Of a stretch of DNA of 64,000 nt, positions 43,069 to 51,360 are shown piece by piece; position 1 is the stretch's first letter, and every line of letters begins with the position of its first letter. The translations under genes and the position numbers were made by a program. The notes beneath the pieces were generated by a model. It ran no database searches, was not told the DNA's origin, and worked only from the letters and a program-made list of their open reading frames with translations. This DNA is from Shinella kummerowiae (GTDB lineage: Bacteria > Pseudomonadota > Alphaproteobacteria > Rhizobiales > Rhizobiaceae). The stretch spans positions 1 through 64,000 of the forward strand of contig NZ_WUMK01000017.1 of the NCBI RefSeq assembly GCF_009827055.1, in the 5' to 3' direction.

Positions 43069-43688
43069 CGTGGTCTCTCCCGCAGCGTCTCGCCATCTCG
43101 CAAGACGCCGGCAAGAAGCAGGATGCCGCCCAGGAGGTAGGCCAGCGCCCCGACCATCAGCATAACGACGCCGCCGATCTGCTGGTCGGCGGCAGCAGAC
43201 AATGGAATGCCGAAACAGGTGATATCGCCATCGCCATAAAGCGGACGCGGAGCGAGTGCGAGCAGCACCCCGAGTAGGGTCATGTGCAAGGAGGTGAACA
43301 ACAGCCCGGCCGTGCCGGCAAGGCGCCCGTCTTTCGGTCGAAAACAGGCATGCCAGAGTAGGACGCCGGCCACCAGAAAGCTTGCCTGTTCGACAAGGGA
43401 CAGGATGAGGCTGGCATCGGCGCTCGTCCGGAAAGTGGGAAAATGCCAGAACCAGACGACAACGAGCTCGATGAACGACGCGAGCATGGGGCTCACCCTG
43501 AGCATTCCCGGAAGTGGATCGAACCGCGTGTCACGAAAGCCGTAAGCGATGAGCGGCGCGGCCACTGCGACGATCCCCATGTGGATCACCATGTGGGCCG
43601 TAAACGAGCCGCTACCGAAGCTGGCAAAAAATAGCGCAACCATCACGGAGAGCAGCACGAGTCCCAGGAGGCGTGCGATATATGTCAT
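43062..43688 (-). CDS. ctaG: CtaG-like cytochrome oxidase assembly membrane protein
   Basis: A 208-residue membrane protein of the CtaG_Caa3 family, with about six membrane segments. 'FTAHMVIHMGIVAVAAPLIA' and 'VWFWHFPTFRTSA' and 'TSLHMTLLGVLLALAPRPLY' carry His residues typical of this copper-insertion family. Start ATG 43688 overlaps the stop of the gene upstream (ATGA). Assigned by motif and by position in the oxidase operon. Confidence 0.85.
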   Translation of the reverse strand: MTYIARLLGLVLLSVMVALFFASFGSGSFTAHMVIHMGIVAVAAPLIAYGFRDTRFDPLPGMLRVSPMLASFIELVVVWFWHFPTFRTSADASLILSLVEQASFLVAGVLLWHACFRPKDGRLAGTAGLLFTSLHMTLLGVLLALAPRPLYGDGDITCFGIPLSAAADQQIGGVVMLMVGALAYLLGGILLLAGVLRDGETLRERPRW

Positions 43689-44065
43689 GGCTGGCACGCC
43701 TCTATGAAGGCAAGGGGCACGGCGACGAAGATCACGGCCACGAAGCTGAGGCCGGCGAGAAGCAGGGTCGCGAAGCCCTGGAAAAGCAGGCGGTCTTTGC
43801 GGGTCGGCTCGTCATGCGGCGGGTCGCCCGAGCCGAAGCCCCATTGCCGCCAGGCGAGATAGGCCGAGAGCACGATGCCCGACAGGGCAACCAGTGTGAC
43901 AGCACAGAGGGCCAACCGCATCGCCTCGAAGGAAAAGGGGGGCGCACCCGCCTTGGCACAGAAGACGGCGGCCGTGACATAACAGACGAGGAAATGCAGC
44001 GCCCAGATGGTCGGTGCGGTGAAAAGCGTCCAGAGGCTTTCGACGTCCTTGGGGATGAGGCGCAT
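43685..44065 (-). CDS. Small oxidase-operon membrane protein
   Basis: A 126-residue protein with three hydrophobic segments ('FTAPTIWALHFLVCYVTAAV', 'LCAVTLVALSGIVLSAYLA', 'FVAVIFVAVPLAFIEA'). It stands between the ctaD/E fusion and ctaG and overlaps the latter by four bases. It may be a subunit IV-like or assembly protein; no motif tells which. Confidence 0.7.
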   Translation of the reverse strand: MRLIPKDVESLWTLFTAPTIWALHFLVCYVTAAVFCAKAGAPPFSFEAMRLALCAVTLVALSGIVLSAYLAWRQWGFGSGDPPHDEPTRKDRLLFQGFATLLLAGLSFVAVIFVAVPLAFIEACQP

Positions 44066-44069
44066 TGTG

Positions 44070-46589
44070 TCACCTCAATCCCGGAAAGAGGCCGAGCACG
44101 CCGAAGGACGTGATCGCCGTGATGACGAGGAAATGCCAGTAGAGCACGACATTGCGAAGATCCATGTCGTGGCGCGCGCTCATCCGCCCGGCAAGGTTCC
44201 TGGCGAGGCAGTAGAGCTGCATGATGATGCCGACGCCGCCATGTACGACGGTCCAGAGGGCGACCACCCAGACGATCGCCGGATAAACATGCACGGTCGG
44301 GTCCATGCCGGTGAGATAGGGCCCGGCAAGCCCCGCGCAACAGGCGGCGAGCGTCAGGAGCACGGCAACGGCGAGCGCGAGACGGGTGAGGCCGCGCCAG
44401 TCGGCCTCATTGACCCATTGCGCGACAAGCATGGCAGCCCAGGCGAGCGTGAAGAGGCCGGCGGCGGTAAACGGCCAGAGCACGCCAGGGCCGGCATGGC
44501 CCGCGGTGAAATCCTCGTGGATCGTCCAGTAGAAGAAGTAGCCGAACATCAGGCTGGCATAGGCCGTACCGTCGCCGGCCATGGTGATGAACATCGCCCA
44601 CCACCCAACCGATCCCGGTCCGGATGTATAGAGCGGCAGGGTCTTGCCGAGACCCACATCACGCATCTCCTCGCGTGGGATCACAGCGGTTCCGGTCCAG
44701 AGCCAGGCCACGATTGCGGCAAGTGTAGCCGATGCGCAGACGATCGTCGTGATCCACCAATGGAAGGTCAGCGCGATGAAGACGCCGCCGAGCGAGAAGG
44801 CGGCGAGGATGGTGAGGAGCGAGGTGCCGCCGACGCGCAAACATTGAATGGGCTCGGCATCGAGCACGGACGTGACCAGCGTTTCGCGTGCACCGTCCTT
44901 GGCATCGGGGAGGTAGAAGCGGCCGGCTTTGATGTCCTCGATCAGGCCGCGCTGGTCCCAGATGGGGTAGCGGCTCCTGATGATGGGGATGGAGCGCACG
45001 CCCCACTTTTCCTCCGGCTCGCTGATCCATTCCAGCGTGCCGGAATTCCAGGGGTTCTGCTCGCCCTTCGGCTGGCGGTGCTTTGGGCGCAGCACGTCGA
45101 TTACCACGAGGGCGACGCCGGAGGCGAAGATGAAGGCGCCGATGGTGGAGATCAGGTTGAACCAGTCCCAGCCGATATCGGCGGGATAGGTGAAGACGCG
45201 CCGCGGCATGCCGCGCAGGCCCGCGAGATGCATGGGGAAAAAGGCGACGTTGAAGCCGACGAACATCAGCCAGAAGGCGATCTTTCCAAGCCTGTCGGAG
45301 AGTTTTCGCGCATCCAGCAGCGGGTAATAGTAGTAGATGCCGGCGACGATCGGAAAGAGCATGCCGCCGATCAGCACATAATGCAGGTGAGCGACGATGA
45401 AATAGGTGTCGTGCGCCTGCCAGTCGAAGGGCACCAGCGCCACCATCACGCCGGTCAGCCCGCCGATGATGAAGATTGCGAGCCCGCCTGCGCCAAACAG
45501 CATCGGAACGGAAAAGATGACGCGGCCGGCGAGCATAGTGGCGATGAAGACGAAGATCTGCACGCCGGTCGGGATCGCGACCGCCTCGGAGGCGGCGGAG
45601 AAGAAGGCGAGCGAGATCTGCGGCAGGCCTGTGGTGAACATGTGGTGGACCCACAGGCCGAAACTCAGGAAACCTGTCCCGACAGCAGCCAGCACGATCC
45701 AGGAGTAACCGACGATGGGACGCTGCGAAAAGGTCGGCACGATCATCGCCATAAGCGCGATGGCCGGCAGGAAGATGATGTAGACTTCCGGGTGGCCGAA
45801 GATCCAGAAGAGGTGCTGCCAGAGCAGAGGATCGCCGCCGCGCGCCGCGTCGAAGAACGGCCAGTCGAACATCCGTTCCATCTCGAACAGGATGTCGCCG
45901 GCAATCAGCGGCGGGAAGGCGAAGAGGATCATGCCGGCGACGATCAGCAGATACCAGGCGAAGAGCGGCATCATATTGATACGCATGCCGGGAGCGCGGC
46001 ACTTCATGATACCGACGATCAGCTCCACCGCGGCGGCGATCGACGCGACCTCGATGAAGGAGAGACCGAGCAGCCAGATATCCGCGCCGATGCCGGAATA
46101 TTCCTTGTCGGTGGCGAGCGGCGGATACATGAACCACCCGGTGTTCGGCGCCGCGCCAAAAAAGATCGAGCCGCAGACGAAGACGCCGCCGAGCGCGAAA
46201 CTCCAGAAGCCGAAGGCTGAAAGCCGGGGGAAGGGCAGTTCCCGCGCGCCGAGCATGGAGGGCAGAAGGAAGATCGCCACCGCCTCGAAGATCGGTACGG
46301 CGAAGAGGAACATCATCACCGTGCCGTGCAGGGTGAAGGCCTGGTTGAACATGTCGGCGGAGAGAAAATCGTTTCCCGGCACGGCGAGCTGGACGCGCAC
46401 GAGCAGGGCCAAAACACCGGCAAATAGCATGAAAATGAACGCCGCCGCGCCATACCACAGGCCAATCTCGGTATTGTTGACGGAGGTCCAGTAGCACCAG
46501 CCGGATGGTGTGCGCCATACCTCGCGCAGCTCGGCCTCCTGCGCCTTGCGCGCGTCCGCCGAAAGCTCCGTTTCGACAGTGCCGGTCAT
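44070..46589 (-). CDS. ctaD: Cytochrome c oxidase subunit I-III fusion (caa3 type)
   Basis: An 839-residue fusion of COX1 and COX3. COX1 part: 'FTLHGTVMMFLFAVP' (haem a His), 'FWIFGHPEVYIIFLPA' (CuB His cross-linked to Tyr, plus the A1-type Glu), 'LWVHHMFTTGLPQ' (CuB His pair), 'DTYFIVAHLHYVL' (haem a3 and a His). After a linker with 'GTLEWISEPEEKWGV', the COX3 part has 'YASLMFGYFFYW' and 'TVHGGVGIIMQLY'. Such fusions occur in caa3 oxidases. Start ATG 46589 overlaps the coxB stop (ATGA). Proton-pumping terminal oxidase of the inner membrane. Confidence 0.95.
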   Translation of the reverse strand: MTGTVETELSADARKAQEAELREVWRTPSGWCYWTSVNNTEIGLWYGAAAFIFMLFAGVLALLVRVQLAVPGNDFLSADMFNQAFTLHGTVMMFLFAVPIFEAVAIFLLPSMLGARELPFPRLSAFGFWSFALGGVFVCGSIFFGAAPNTGWFMYPPLATDKEYSGIGADIWLLGLSFIEVASIAAAVELIVGIMKCRAPGMRINMMPLFAWYLLIVAGMILFAFPPLIAGDILFEMERMFDWPFFDAARGGDPLLWQHLFWIFGHPEVYIIFLPAIALMAMIVPTFSQRPIVGYSWIVLAAVGTGFLSFGLWVHHMFTTGLPQISLAFFSAASEAVAIPTGVQIFVFIATMLAGRVIFSVPMLFGAGGLAIFIIGGLTGVMVALVPFDWQAHDTYFIVAHLHYVLIGGMLFPIVAGIYYYYPLLDARKLSDRLGKIAFWLMFVGFNVAFFPMHLAGLRGMPRRVFTYPADIGWDWFNLISTIGAFIFASGVALVVIDVLRPKHRQPKGEQNPWNSGTLEWISEPEEKWGVRSIPIIRSRYPIWDQRGLIEDIKAGRFYLPDAKDGARETLVTSVLDAEPIQCLRVGGTSLLTILAAFSLGGVFIALTFHWWITTIVCASATLAAIVAWLWTGTAVIPREEMRDVGLGKTLPLYTSGPGSVGWWAMFITMAGDGTAYASLMFGYFFYWTIHEDFTAGHAGPGVLWPFTAAGLFTLAWAAMLVAQWVNEADWRGLTRLALAVAVLLTLAACCAGLAGPYLTGMDPTVHVYPAIVWVVALWTVVHGGVGIIMQLYCLARNLAGRMSARHDMDLRNVVLYWHFLVITAITSFGVLGLFPGLR

Positions 46590-47536
46590 TTGAGCCCCAC
46601 AAGATAGTCTGAGATAGCGGCTATGTCCTTGCTTGGAAGCATGTCGAAGGCCGGCATTTTTGCACCCGGTTTCCATGCGGCCGGATCGCGGATGAAACGA
46701 GCGACGTTTTCCTTCGTGTTGGCAAGTGTGCCGGCGCCGACCGTCTGGCGCTGTCCGAAGAAGGTGAGGTCCGGGCCGAGCGTTGCCGGCCCCGTCACGC
46801 CGCGCACGCCATGACAACCCGCGCAGCCGTGCCGGGCGAAGAGCTGCTCGCCCTCGCCGCCGCCAGGAACGTCGCCTGCCGCCTGCGCGCGCCGCCACGC
46901 AATATAGTCCGCGGGCTCCATGACAATGACGGAGAATGCCATCAGCGTGTGCGACGTGCCGCAGAACTCGGTGCAGGGCGCGCGAAAGATGCCTGTCTTC
47001 GTCGGCGACAGCGAGAGTGTATTGGTGCGACCGGGAATCATATCCATCTTGCCGCCGAGTACCGGGATCCAGAAGGAATGGATAACGTCCGCCGCCTTCA
47101 GCGAGAAGGCAACGCGCTCGCCCACCAGAAGACGCAGCTCGTTCGCCGTCTCGAACGCGGGCAGGCCGTCCCTGGCCGGATAGCGGATGCGCCACCAGAA
47201 CTGTTCGCCAGTCACCTCAATCGTCTCTGGCGCCGGTGCGTGGCGTGCAAGCCATGGCCGAATGCTGGGCATGAGCCAGACCGCATAGGCGAGAAGCGCC
47301 AGCAACACGACGAGCGGAAAGGCAACGCCGCCCCAGACAATCAGGCGCCCGGCCGTCCTCTCGCTCCAGGGTGCATTCCGTCTTTGCGACGCGTGAAGAA
47401 GCAACCCCACGACGGCACACCAGATCAACGTCCCGCCCACCACCATGACAAGGAGGAGACGGTAGATCGCGGCCGCTTCCTCGCCTGCGGGATCGAGCGC
47501 CGACTGGACGCCGGTACAGCCGCTCAACGGCATCAC
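46586..47536 (-). CDS. coxB: Cytochrome c oxidase subunit II with fused cytochrome c (caa3 type)
   Basis: A 316-residue subunit II. Two membrane helices, then the CuA site 'APCTEFCGTSHTLM' with two Cys, Glu, His and Met, then a C-terminal haem c domain with 'HGCAGCHGV', which makes this a caa3 oxidase. Lipobox 'PLSGC' lies seven residues after the first canonical start (GTG 47536 or ATG 47533), too short for a lipoprotein signal. In the same frame an upstream stretch 'SRRALPILVMPLSGC' would complete it, beginning at ATT 47563 with GGAG eight bases before; this odd start is possible. First gene of the operon. Confidence 0.93.
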   Translation of the reverse strand: MMPLSGCTGVQSALDPAGEEAAAIYRLLLVMVVGGTLIWCAVVGLLLHASQRRNAPWSERTAGRLIVWGGVAFPLVVLLALLAYAVWLMPSIRPWLARHAPAPETIEVTGEQFWWRIRYPARDGLPAFETANELRLLVGERVAFSLKAADVIHSFWIPVLGGKMDMIPGRTNTLSLSPTKTGIFRAPCTEFCGTSHTLMAFSVIVMEPADYIAWRRAQAAGDVPGGGEGEQLFARHGCAGCHGVRGVTGPATLGPDLTFFGQRQTVGAGTLANTKENVARFIRDPAAWKPGAKMPAFDMLPSKDIAAISDYLVGLK

Positions 47537-47690
47537 CAGAATGGGTAGGGCGCGACGGGAAATTGCTTCGGCTCCGCTTGGATCTTCTGAAGCGATATGG
47601 CCCGCTTTTTCAGACCGGCAAGGGTGCGTTCCTGTCGGGACACGTGGTCTAGCTTGGCTTATGCTTAGACAACGCCCGCCACGTGACGCG

Positions 47691-48383
47691 CTATTGTACT
47701 CGCCGAGGCAGGGAAGCGAATGGGCTCAGCCCAAGCCATTGCTGCATTGATCGCGCGAGCCCGGGGTCACCTTCGATCGTCAACTGACCGCTGTCGGCTT
47801 CCTGCTTGATCGTTGTCAATCCCATCCAGATTGCTGTCATGGAGCGGAGCGAACTCATCACGAGAAGATCCAGCTCATGGCCAGGATCGAAGTTGCACAG
47901 GTCAACTGTTCCTCTTTCGGTCACGAGCCACCAGCTCTTTTGTGAGGGAGGAAGTTCGGAGTACAGAAACTGTATCGTACACCGCCGCGCGGGCAGCAGC
48001 TTTAGATTGAGACTGCGACGCATGTCCCACATGAGCAGAGACGGGTCGAGGTTTTTCAGTGTAATGCGCGATTCCATCCAGCGCTGCGCCCACGTGCCGA
48101 GCCCCATGATCAGAGGGCGCAATTCTTCGCCGGCCTCCGAGAGCCGATACTCAACTGTACCTGTGGCCCTTGGCAAGGCGACAACAACACCGGCGGCCTG
48201 TAACTCTTTTAGGCGCTTGGAGAGCAGCGCCGGGGACATCTTGGGTAGTCCGCGCCTCAAATCGTTGAACCGTGTGCTGCCGCATAGAAGTTCGCGTACC
48301 ACTAATGTGGTCCAGCGACTGCACAGTATTTCCGATGCCATTGATACGGGACAGAATTGGCCGTAACTTCCGCGCTCTTCCAC
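47691..48383 (-). CDS. HxlR-type regulator fused to SCP2-like domain
   Basis: A 230-residue regulator. N-terminal winged helix of the HxlR type: 'YGQFCPVSMASEILCSRWTT', 'FNDLRRGLPKMSPALLSKRL', 'VVVALPRATGTVEYRLSEAG'. The C-terminal half, with 'IQFLYSELPPSQKSWWLV' and 'VDLCNFDPGHELDLLVMSSL', resembles the sterol-carrier-like (SCP2) domain found in such regulators, a likely fatty-acyl sensor. GTG 48383 has GAGG six bases upstream and is preferred over GTG 48407. Divergent from the acyl-CoA dehydrogenase next door, which it may control. Confidence 0.85.
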   Translation of the reverse strand: MEERGSYGQFCPVSMASEILCSRWTTLVVRELLCGSTRFNDLRRGLPKMSPALLSKRLKELQAAGVVVALPRATGTVEYRLSEAGEELRPLIMGLGTWAQRWMESRITLKNLDPSLLMWDMRRSLNLKLLPARRCTIQFLYSELPPSQKSWWLVTERGTVDLCNFDPGHELDLLVMSSLRSMTAIWMGLTTIKQEADSGQLTIEGDPGLARSMQQWLGLSPFASLPRRVQ

Positions 48384-48520
48384 TGGCCACCTCGCAAACC
48401 CGGCCACTCGACGTATCGTAGCACATCCACGCCGCCGGAAATAGCGGCAGTACAGATGCTGAACTAGAATGACGCGCCTTCACCGGCGATCTTATCCTCC
48501 CGACTATAGGAGGAAACCCC

Positions 48521-49693
48521 ATGTCACCGAATGCCATGCCAAGCACTCCGGCAGGTTCACTGTCGGCCGATACAACCAATGAGGCAGGAGGCGTCGTAGC
48601 GACCGCGCACGGCCTTTCATCCAGGCTCGCCGCCAGCGCCGCCGAATTTGACGAGGATGACCGCTTCGTCATCGAAAATTACGCCCTTCTGAAGGAAGCA
48701 GGCCTCGTGGAAGCCGGTGTTCCCCGCGAGCTAGGGGGCAGAGGCGCCGAAATATCCGAGCTCGCCAACATGCTGCGTACGCTTGCCAAGTCGTGCGCCT
48801 CCACCGCTCTCGCGTTTTCGATGCATACCCATCAAGTTGCCATTCCGGCCTGGCGTTGGCGCCACCAGAAAGCAGCCGCGGCGGAGCCCCTTTTGAGGCG
48901 GGTCGCAGCTGAGCGACTGATACTACTCTCGAGCGGCGGCTCCGACTGGATCGGCGGGAGCGGTAATGCGACCAGGGTTGCTGGCGGCTATCGCATATCG
49001 GCCCGCAAGGTCTTCACCTCCGGAGCCGAGGTAGGCGATCTTTTGATGACCGGCGCATTGGTTGAAGGGAAAAATGAGGTAATCCACTTCGCGGCCCCGA
49101 TGAAGGCTCCGGAAGTGCGTATCGAGCAAACGTGGAAAGTGCTCGGAATGCGCGCTACCGGCTCGAATGACGTGGTCATCGACAACCTCTTCATTCCCGA
49201 GACGGGCGTCAGCTTTTCGCGCAAAGCTGGAGAGTGGCATCCGCTGTTCCAGATCATTGCGACGATTGCATTCCCGCTGATCTATGCCGTTTATCTTGGC
49301 GTCGCAGAGCATGCTCGCGATCTTGCGGTGGATCTGGCGAAACGCAAGACGCCGACGCCACACAGCCTCGACCTGGCCGGTCGAATGGAGACGTCACTTC
49401 GCGCCGCACGCCTGGCGCACCGATGGATGCTGGACACCGTGGAGCTGAATGCCCCTTCGGCTGAGACGGTCAACGAGGTGATGATTGGCCGCTCCTTGGT
49501 CGCCGACAACGCGATACGCGCCGTCGAGCTAGCATTGGAACTAAGTGGCGGTGCGGGGTTCTACAGGCGCAATGGGCTCGAGCGCTGCTTTCGCGATGTA
49601 CAAGGCGCCCGCTTTCATCCGCTCCAGACCGGACCGCAGGCGCAGTATGCGGGGGCCATGGCGCTCGGCCATCCTGTCGCGCAGACCTTCTGA
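48521..49693 (+). CDS. Acyl-CoA dehydrogenase family protein
   Basis: A 390-residue flavin enzyme. N-terminal helical domain with 'GVPRELGGRGAEISELANML', middle beta domain 'WKVLGMRATGSNDVVIDNLF', C-terminal helices with 'LELSGGAGFYRRNGLERCFR' and 'DVQGARFHPLQTG', where Arg-Asp-Val and His are typical of DszC/sulfur-compound or indole-type monooxygenase relatives as well as classical acyl-CoA dehydrogenases. The catalytic Glu of classic members is not obvious, so substrate and reaction are uncertain. AGGAGG precedes the ATG. Confidence 0.85.
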   Translation: MSPNAMPSTPAGSLSADTTNEAGGVVATAHGLSSRLAASAAEFDEDDRFVIENYALLKEAGLVEAGVPRELGGRGAEISELANMLRTLAKSCASTALAFSMHTHQVAIPAWRWRHQKAAAAEPLLRRVAAERLILLSSGGSDWIGGSGNATRVAGGYRISARKVFTSGAEVGDLLMTGALVEGKNEVIHFAAPMKAPEVRIEQTWKVLGMRATGSNDVVIDNLFIPETGVSFSRKAGEWHPLFQIIATIAFPLIYAVYLGVAEHARDLAVDLAKRKTPTPHSLDLAGRMETSLRAARLAHRWMLDTVELNAPSAETVNEVMIGRSLVADNAIRAVELALELSGGAGFYRRNGLERCFRDVQGARFHPLQTGPQAQYAGAMALGHPVAQTF

Positions 49694-49805
49694 GCGTTCC
49701 GGCTGATGAAAGTTGATGAGTGCGATCGATTGGTCTTCCGCGCGTGCATCTGTTGCAAGGGTTTTGGCCTGCGTTACGCGCGGTCATGAGATTCATGGCT
49801 CCAGG

Positions 49806-50113
49806 TCAACGTCGCCACGCTCTACCAGGCGGATGCACCAGCGCTTATCGGTGGTGCGACCACGGGTGCCCGCACGGCCTGGCATATCCATCCCCCCGGC
49901 CACCGGGTTCAGAAGGAGGACGGGCCAATCGAAGAGGTCGGTTTCGGCGATATCATCTGAATCCCGCCGCATCTGGGTCACTTGCACGGGGCCAGCGAGA
50001 CCGAAGCGGTGACGCATTTCGCAGTGGCAGAGGCGCTCAACGGCAGCGCAGTGACCTGGATGGAGGAGGCCTTGGATGACGAATATCGCGACGGGCAAAC
50101 TGCGAGGCGATAG
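49806..50113 (+). pseudogene. Cupin-domain protein, broken
   Basis: Frame 'VNVATLYQADAPALIGGATT', 'GARTAWHIHPPGH', then 'VQKEDGPIEEVGFGDII', an in-frame TGA, 'IPPHLGHLHGASETEAVTHF' and 'AVAEALNGSAVTWMEEALDD'. This is a small metal-binding cupin (His-x-His, Glu, His), in which the TGA replaces Trp and a short deletion follows 'HPPGH'. It cannot be translated as one protein. Only short remnants precede it from 49694 on. Confidence 0.75.
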
Positions 50114-50137
50114 GTCGCTAGCGTGTTGCCGTTAACG

Positions 50138-50177
50138 ACGCGCCTTCGGATGAAACGATTTTCCTCCGAAGGCGCGT
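50138..50177. repeat. 13-bp inverted repeat
   Basis: ACGCGCCTTCGGA and TCCGAAGGCGCGT around a 14-base spacer. It has no T run. It may be a terminator for the minus-strand remnant or just a relic. Confidence 0.5.
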
Positions 50178-50183
50178 GCCGTT

Positions 50184-50395
50184 CTATACAGCACCTTTTT
50201 TGGTGTAGAACATTCGGGCGGACGCCTCGACCATCGAGCGGTGCTCGCGTGCATCGAACGCGCCGGCCGGAAATGTCTCGAGTAGATATTTCGCGAAGCT
50301 CTCCTTAGCCTCAGCGACGGATCGAATTACGCCTGCGATGTCAGTTCATCGAATATCTGCTTTAGAGTGCCGAGCTCATCCGGCTTGAATGCGCT
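50184..50395 (-). pseudogene. Remnant of an unidentified small gene, frameshifted
   Basis: Minus-strand frame 'AFKPDELGTLKQIFDELTSQ' meets a stop at about 50325; the next frame continues 'VIRSVAEAKESFAKYLLETF' and 'DAREHRSMVEASARMFYTKK' to TAG 50184-50186. Together they form one helical protein of about 70 residues broken by a frameshift. The family is unknown. Confidence 0.45.
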
Positions 50396-50609
50396 TTTCG
50401 AGAAAGACGTGCCCATTCCCGCCCCCGGTGGCTGTTCTCCGAAAAGCTAGGAAGTTCTCGGCGCCGTTCAAGGTGACGGGGCTGGCTCCTTGCCTTGATT
50501 TCAGGATCATCGATGATGGGGAGATTCTCGACAGCGGAGGCTGCCTCGAATTTCCCCTGCTCAACCGCCTAAGTCGGATGAGCGCAGGTGATTTGGAGCA
50601 TCTTGTGCC

Positions 50610-50810
50610 GGAGTGGCAGACTATGTCCGATTGCATGGCGCACCGAAAATCTACTACTCCAGCTACAGCGAGGCGGAGATCGCGGGTTTCGGCACATGTC
50701 TCGCTGCCGGAAGCTGGTGTGTTTTCGACAACACGGCCTCGGGTTCCACCGTCGAAACCGCGCTGAGGATGCGCGGTCACAGAATCGGACGGCGGGTTGA
50801 CGATGGATGA
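50610..50810 (+). pseudogene. DUF72 (YecE) protein, C-terminal remnant
   Basis: Frame 'ADYVRLHGAPKIYYSSYSEA', 'EIAGFGTCLAAGSWCVFDNT', then '[16 protein letters not shown]' matches the end of DUF72 TIM-barrel proteins (Tyr-Val-Arg-Leu-His-Gly ... Phe-Asp-Asn-Thr-Ala-x-Gly). The N-terminal two thirds are not found in the upstream 200 bases. Overlaps the start of the broken mpg gene by a few bases. Confidence 0.65.
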
Positions 50811-51347
50811 ACGTTTTTTCGCACGTGACGTGCTTGCCGTCGCGGTCGATCTCCTGGGAGCCTGCTTGCTGATCGATGGGGTGGGCGGTCTCGTCGTGGA
50901 AACGGAGGCCTACCGCCAAGACGACGAAGCGTCCCACAGTTTCCGCGGACAGACGGCGGCGAAGGCGGCGATGTTCGGGGCGCCAGGCCGCGCCTATGTC
51001 TATCGCTCCTATGGCGCTTGCACTGGTGCTTCAACATCGTCTGTGAGCAGGGCAGTGCGGTGCTCATCCGCGCTTTGGAGCCGACGCACGGGCTTGAGAC
51101 GATGACAGTGCGGCGCGGCGTAACCGAAGCGCGCAAGCTTTGTGCCGGTCCGGGCAATCTGTGCAAGGCGCTCGGCGTCACCGGGGGAATGAACGGGCTC
51201 TCGGTTCTCGAGGCTCCATTTTGCTTATACCCGCCATCCGTCGCGCCCGTTTTGGCAAGCGGTGTCCGCATCGGGATCAGCAAGGCCGCCGAACGCCCCT
51301 GGCGTTTCGCCGTGAAGGGGTCTCCCTCCCTGAGCAGACCGATCTGA
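50803..51347 (+). pseudogene. mpg: 3-methyladenine DNA glycosylase (Mpg/AAG), frameshifted
   Basis: First frame: '[20 protein letters not shown]', '[20 protein letters not shown]' (active Glu and Tyr-Arg) and '[17 protein letters not shown]'. Then two extra bases near 51025 shift the frame to '[20 protein letters not shown]', 'RKLCAGPGNLCKALGV' and 'GISKAAERPWRFAVKGSPSL'. The whole is a full-length alkyladenine glycosylase apart from the shift. The first-frame product would stop early and lack the DNA-binding face. Base-excision repair function is lost unless the shift is a sequencing error. Confidence 0.85.
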
Positions 51348-51360
51348 CCTGCGGCGGCGT

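Noticed and set aside
44007-46220. 737-codon plus-strand frame opposite the oxidase fusion
   Set aside because: Antisense of ctaD-ctaE. It has repeated Glu/Asp/His runs, no fold motifs, and the minus strand carries all haem and copper ligands.
46586-47195. Extension of the ctaD frame upstream into coxB (open to 47195)
   Set aside because: The frame is open by chance within coxB; the normal subunit I N terminus and the ATGA overlap place the start at 46589.
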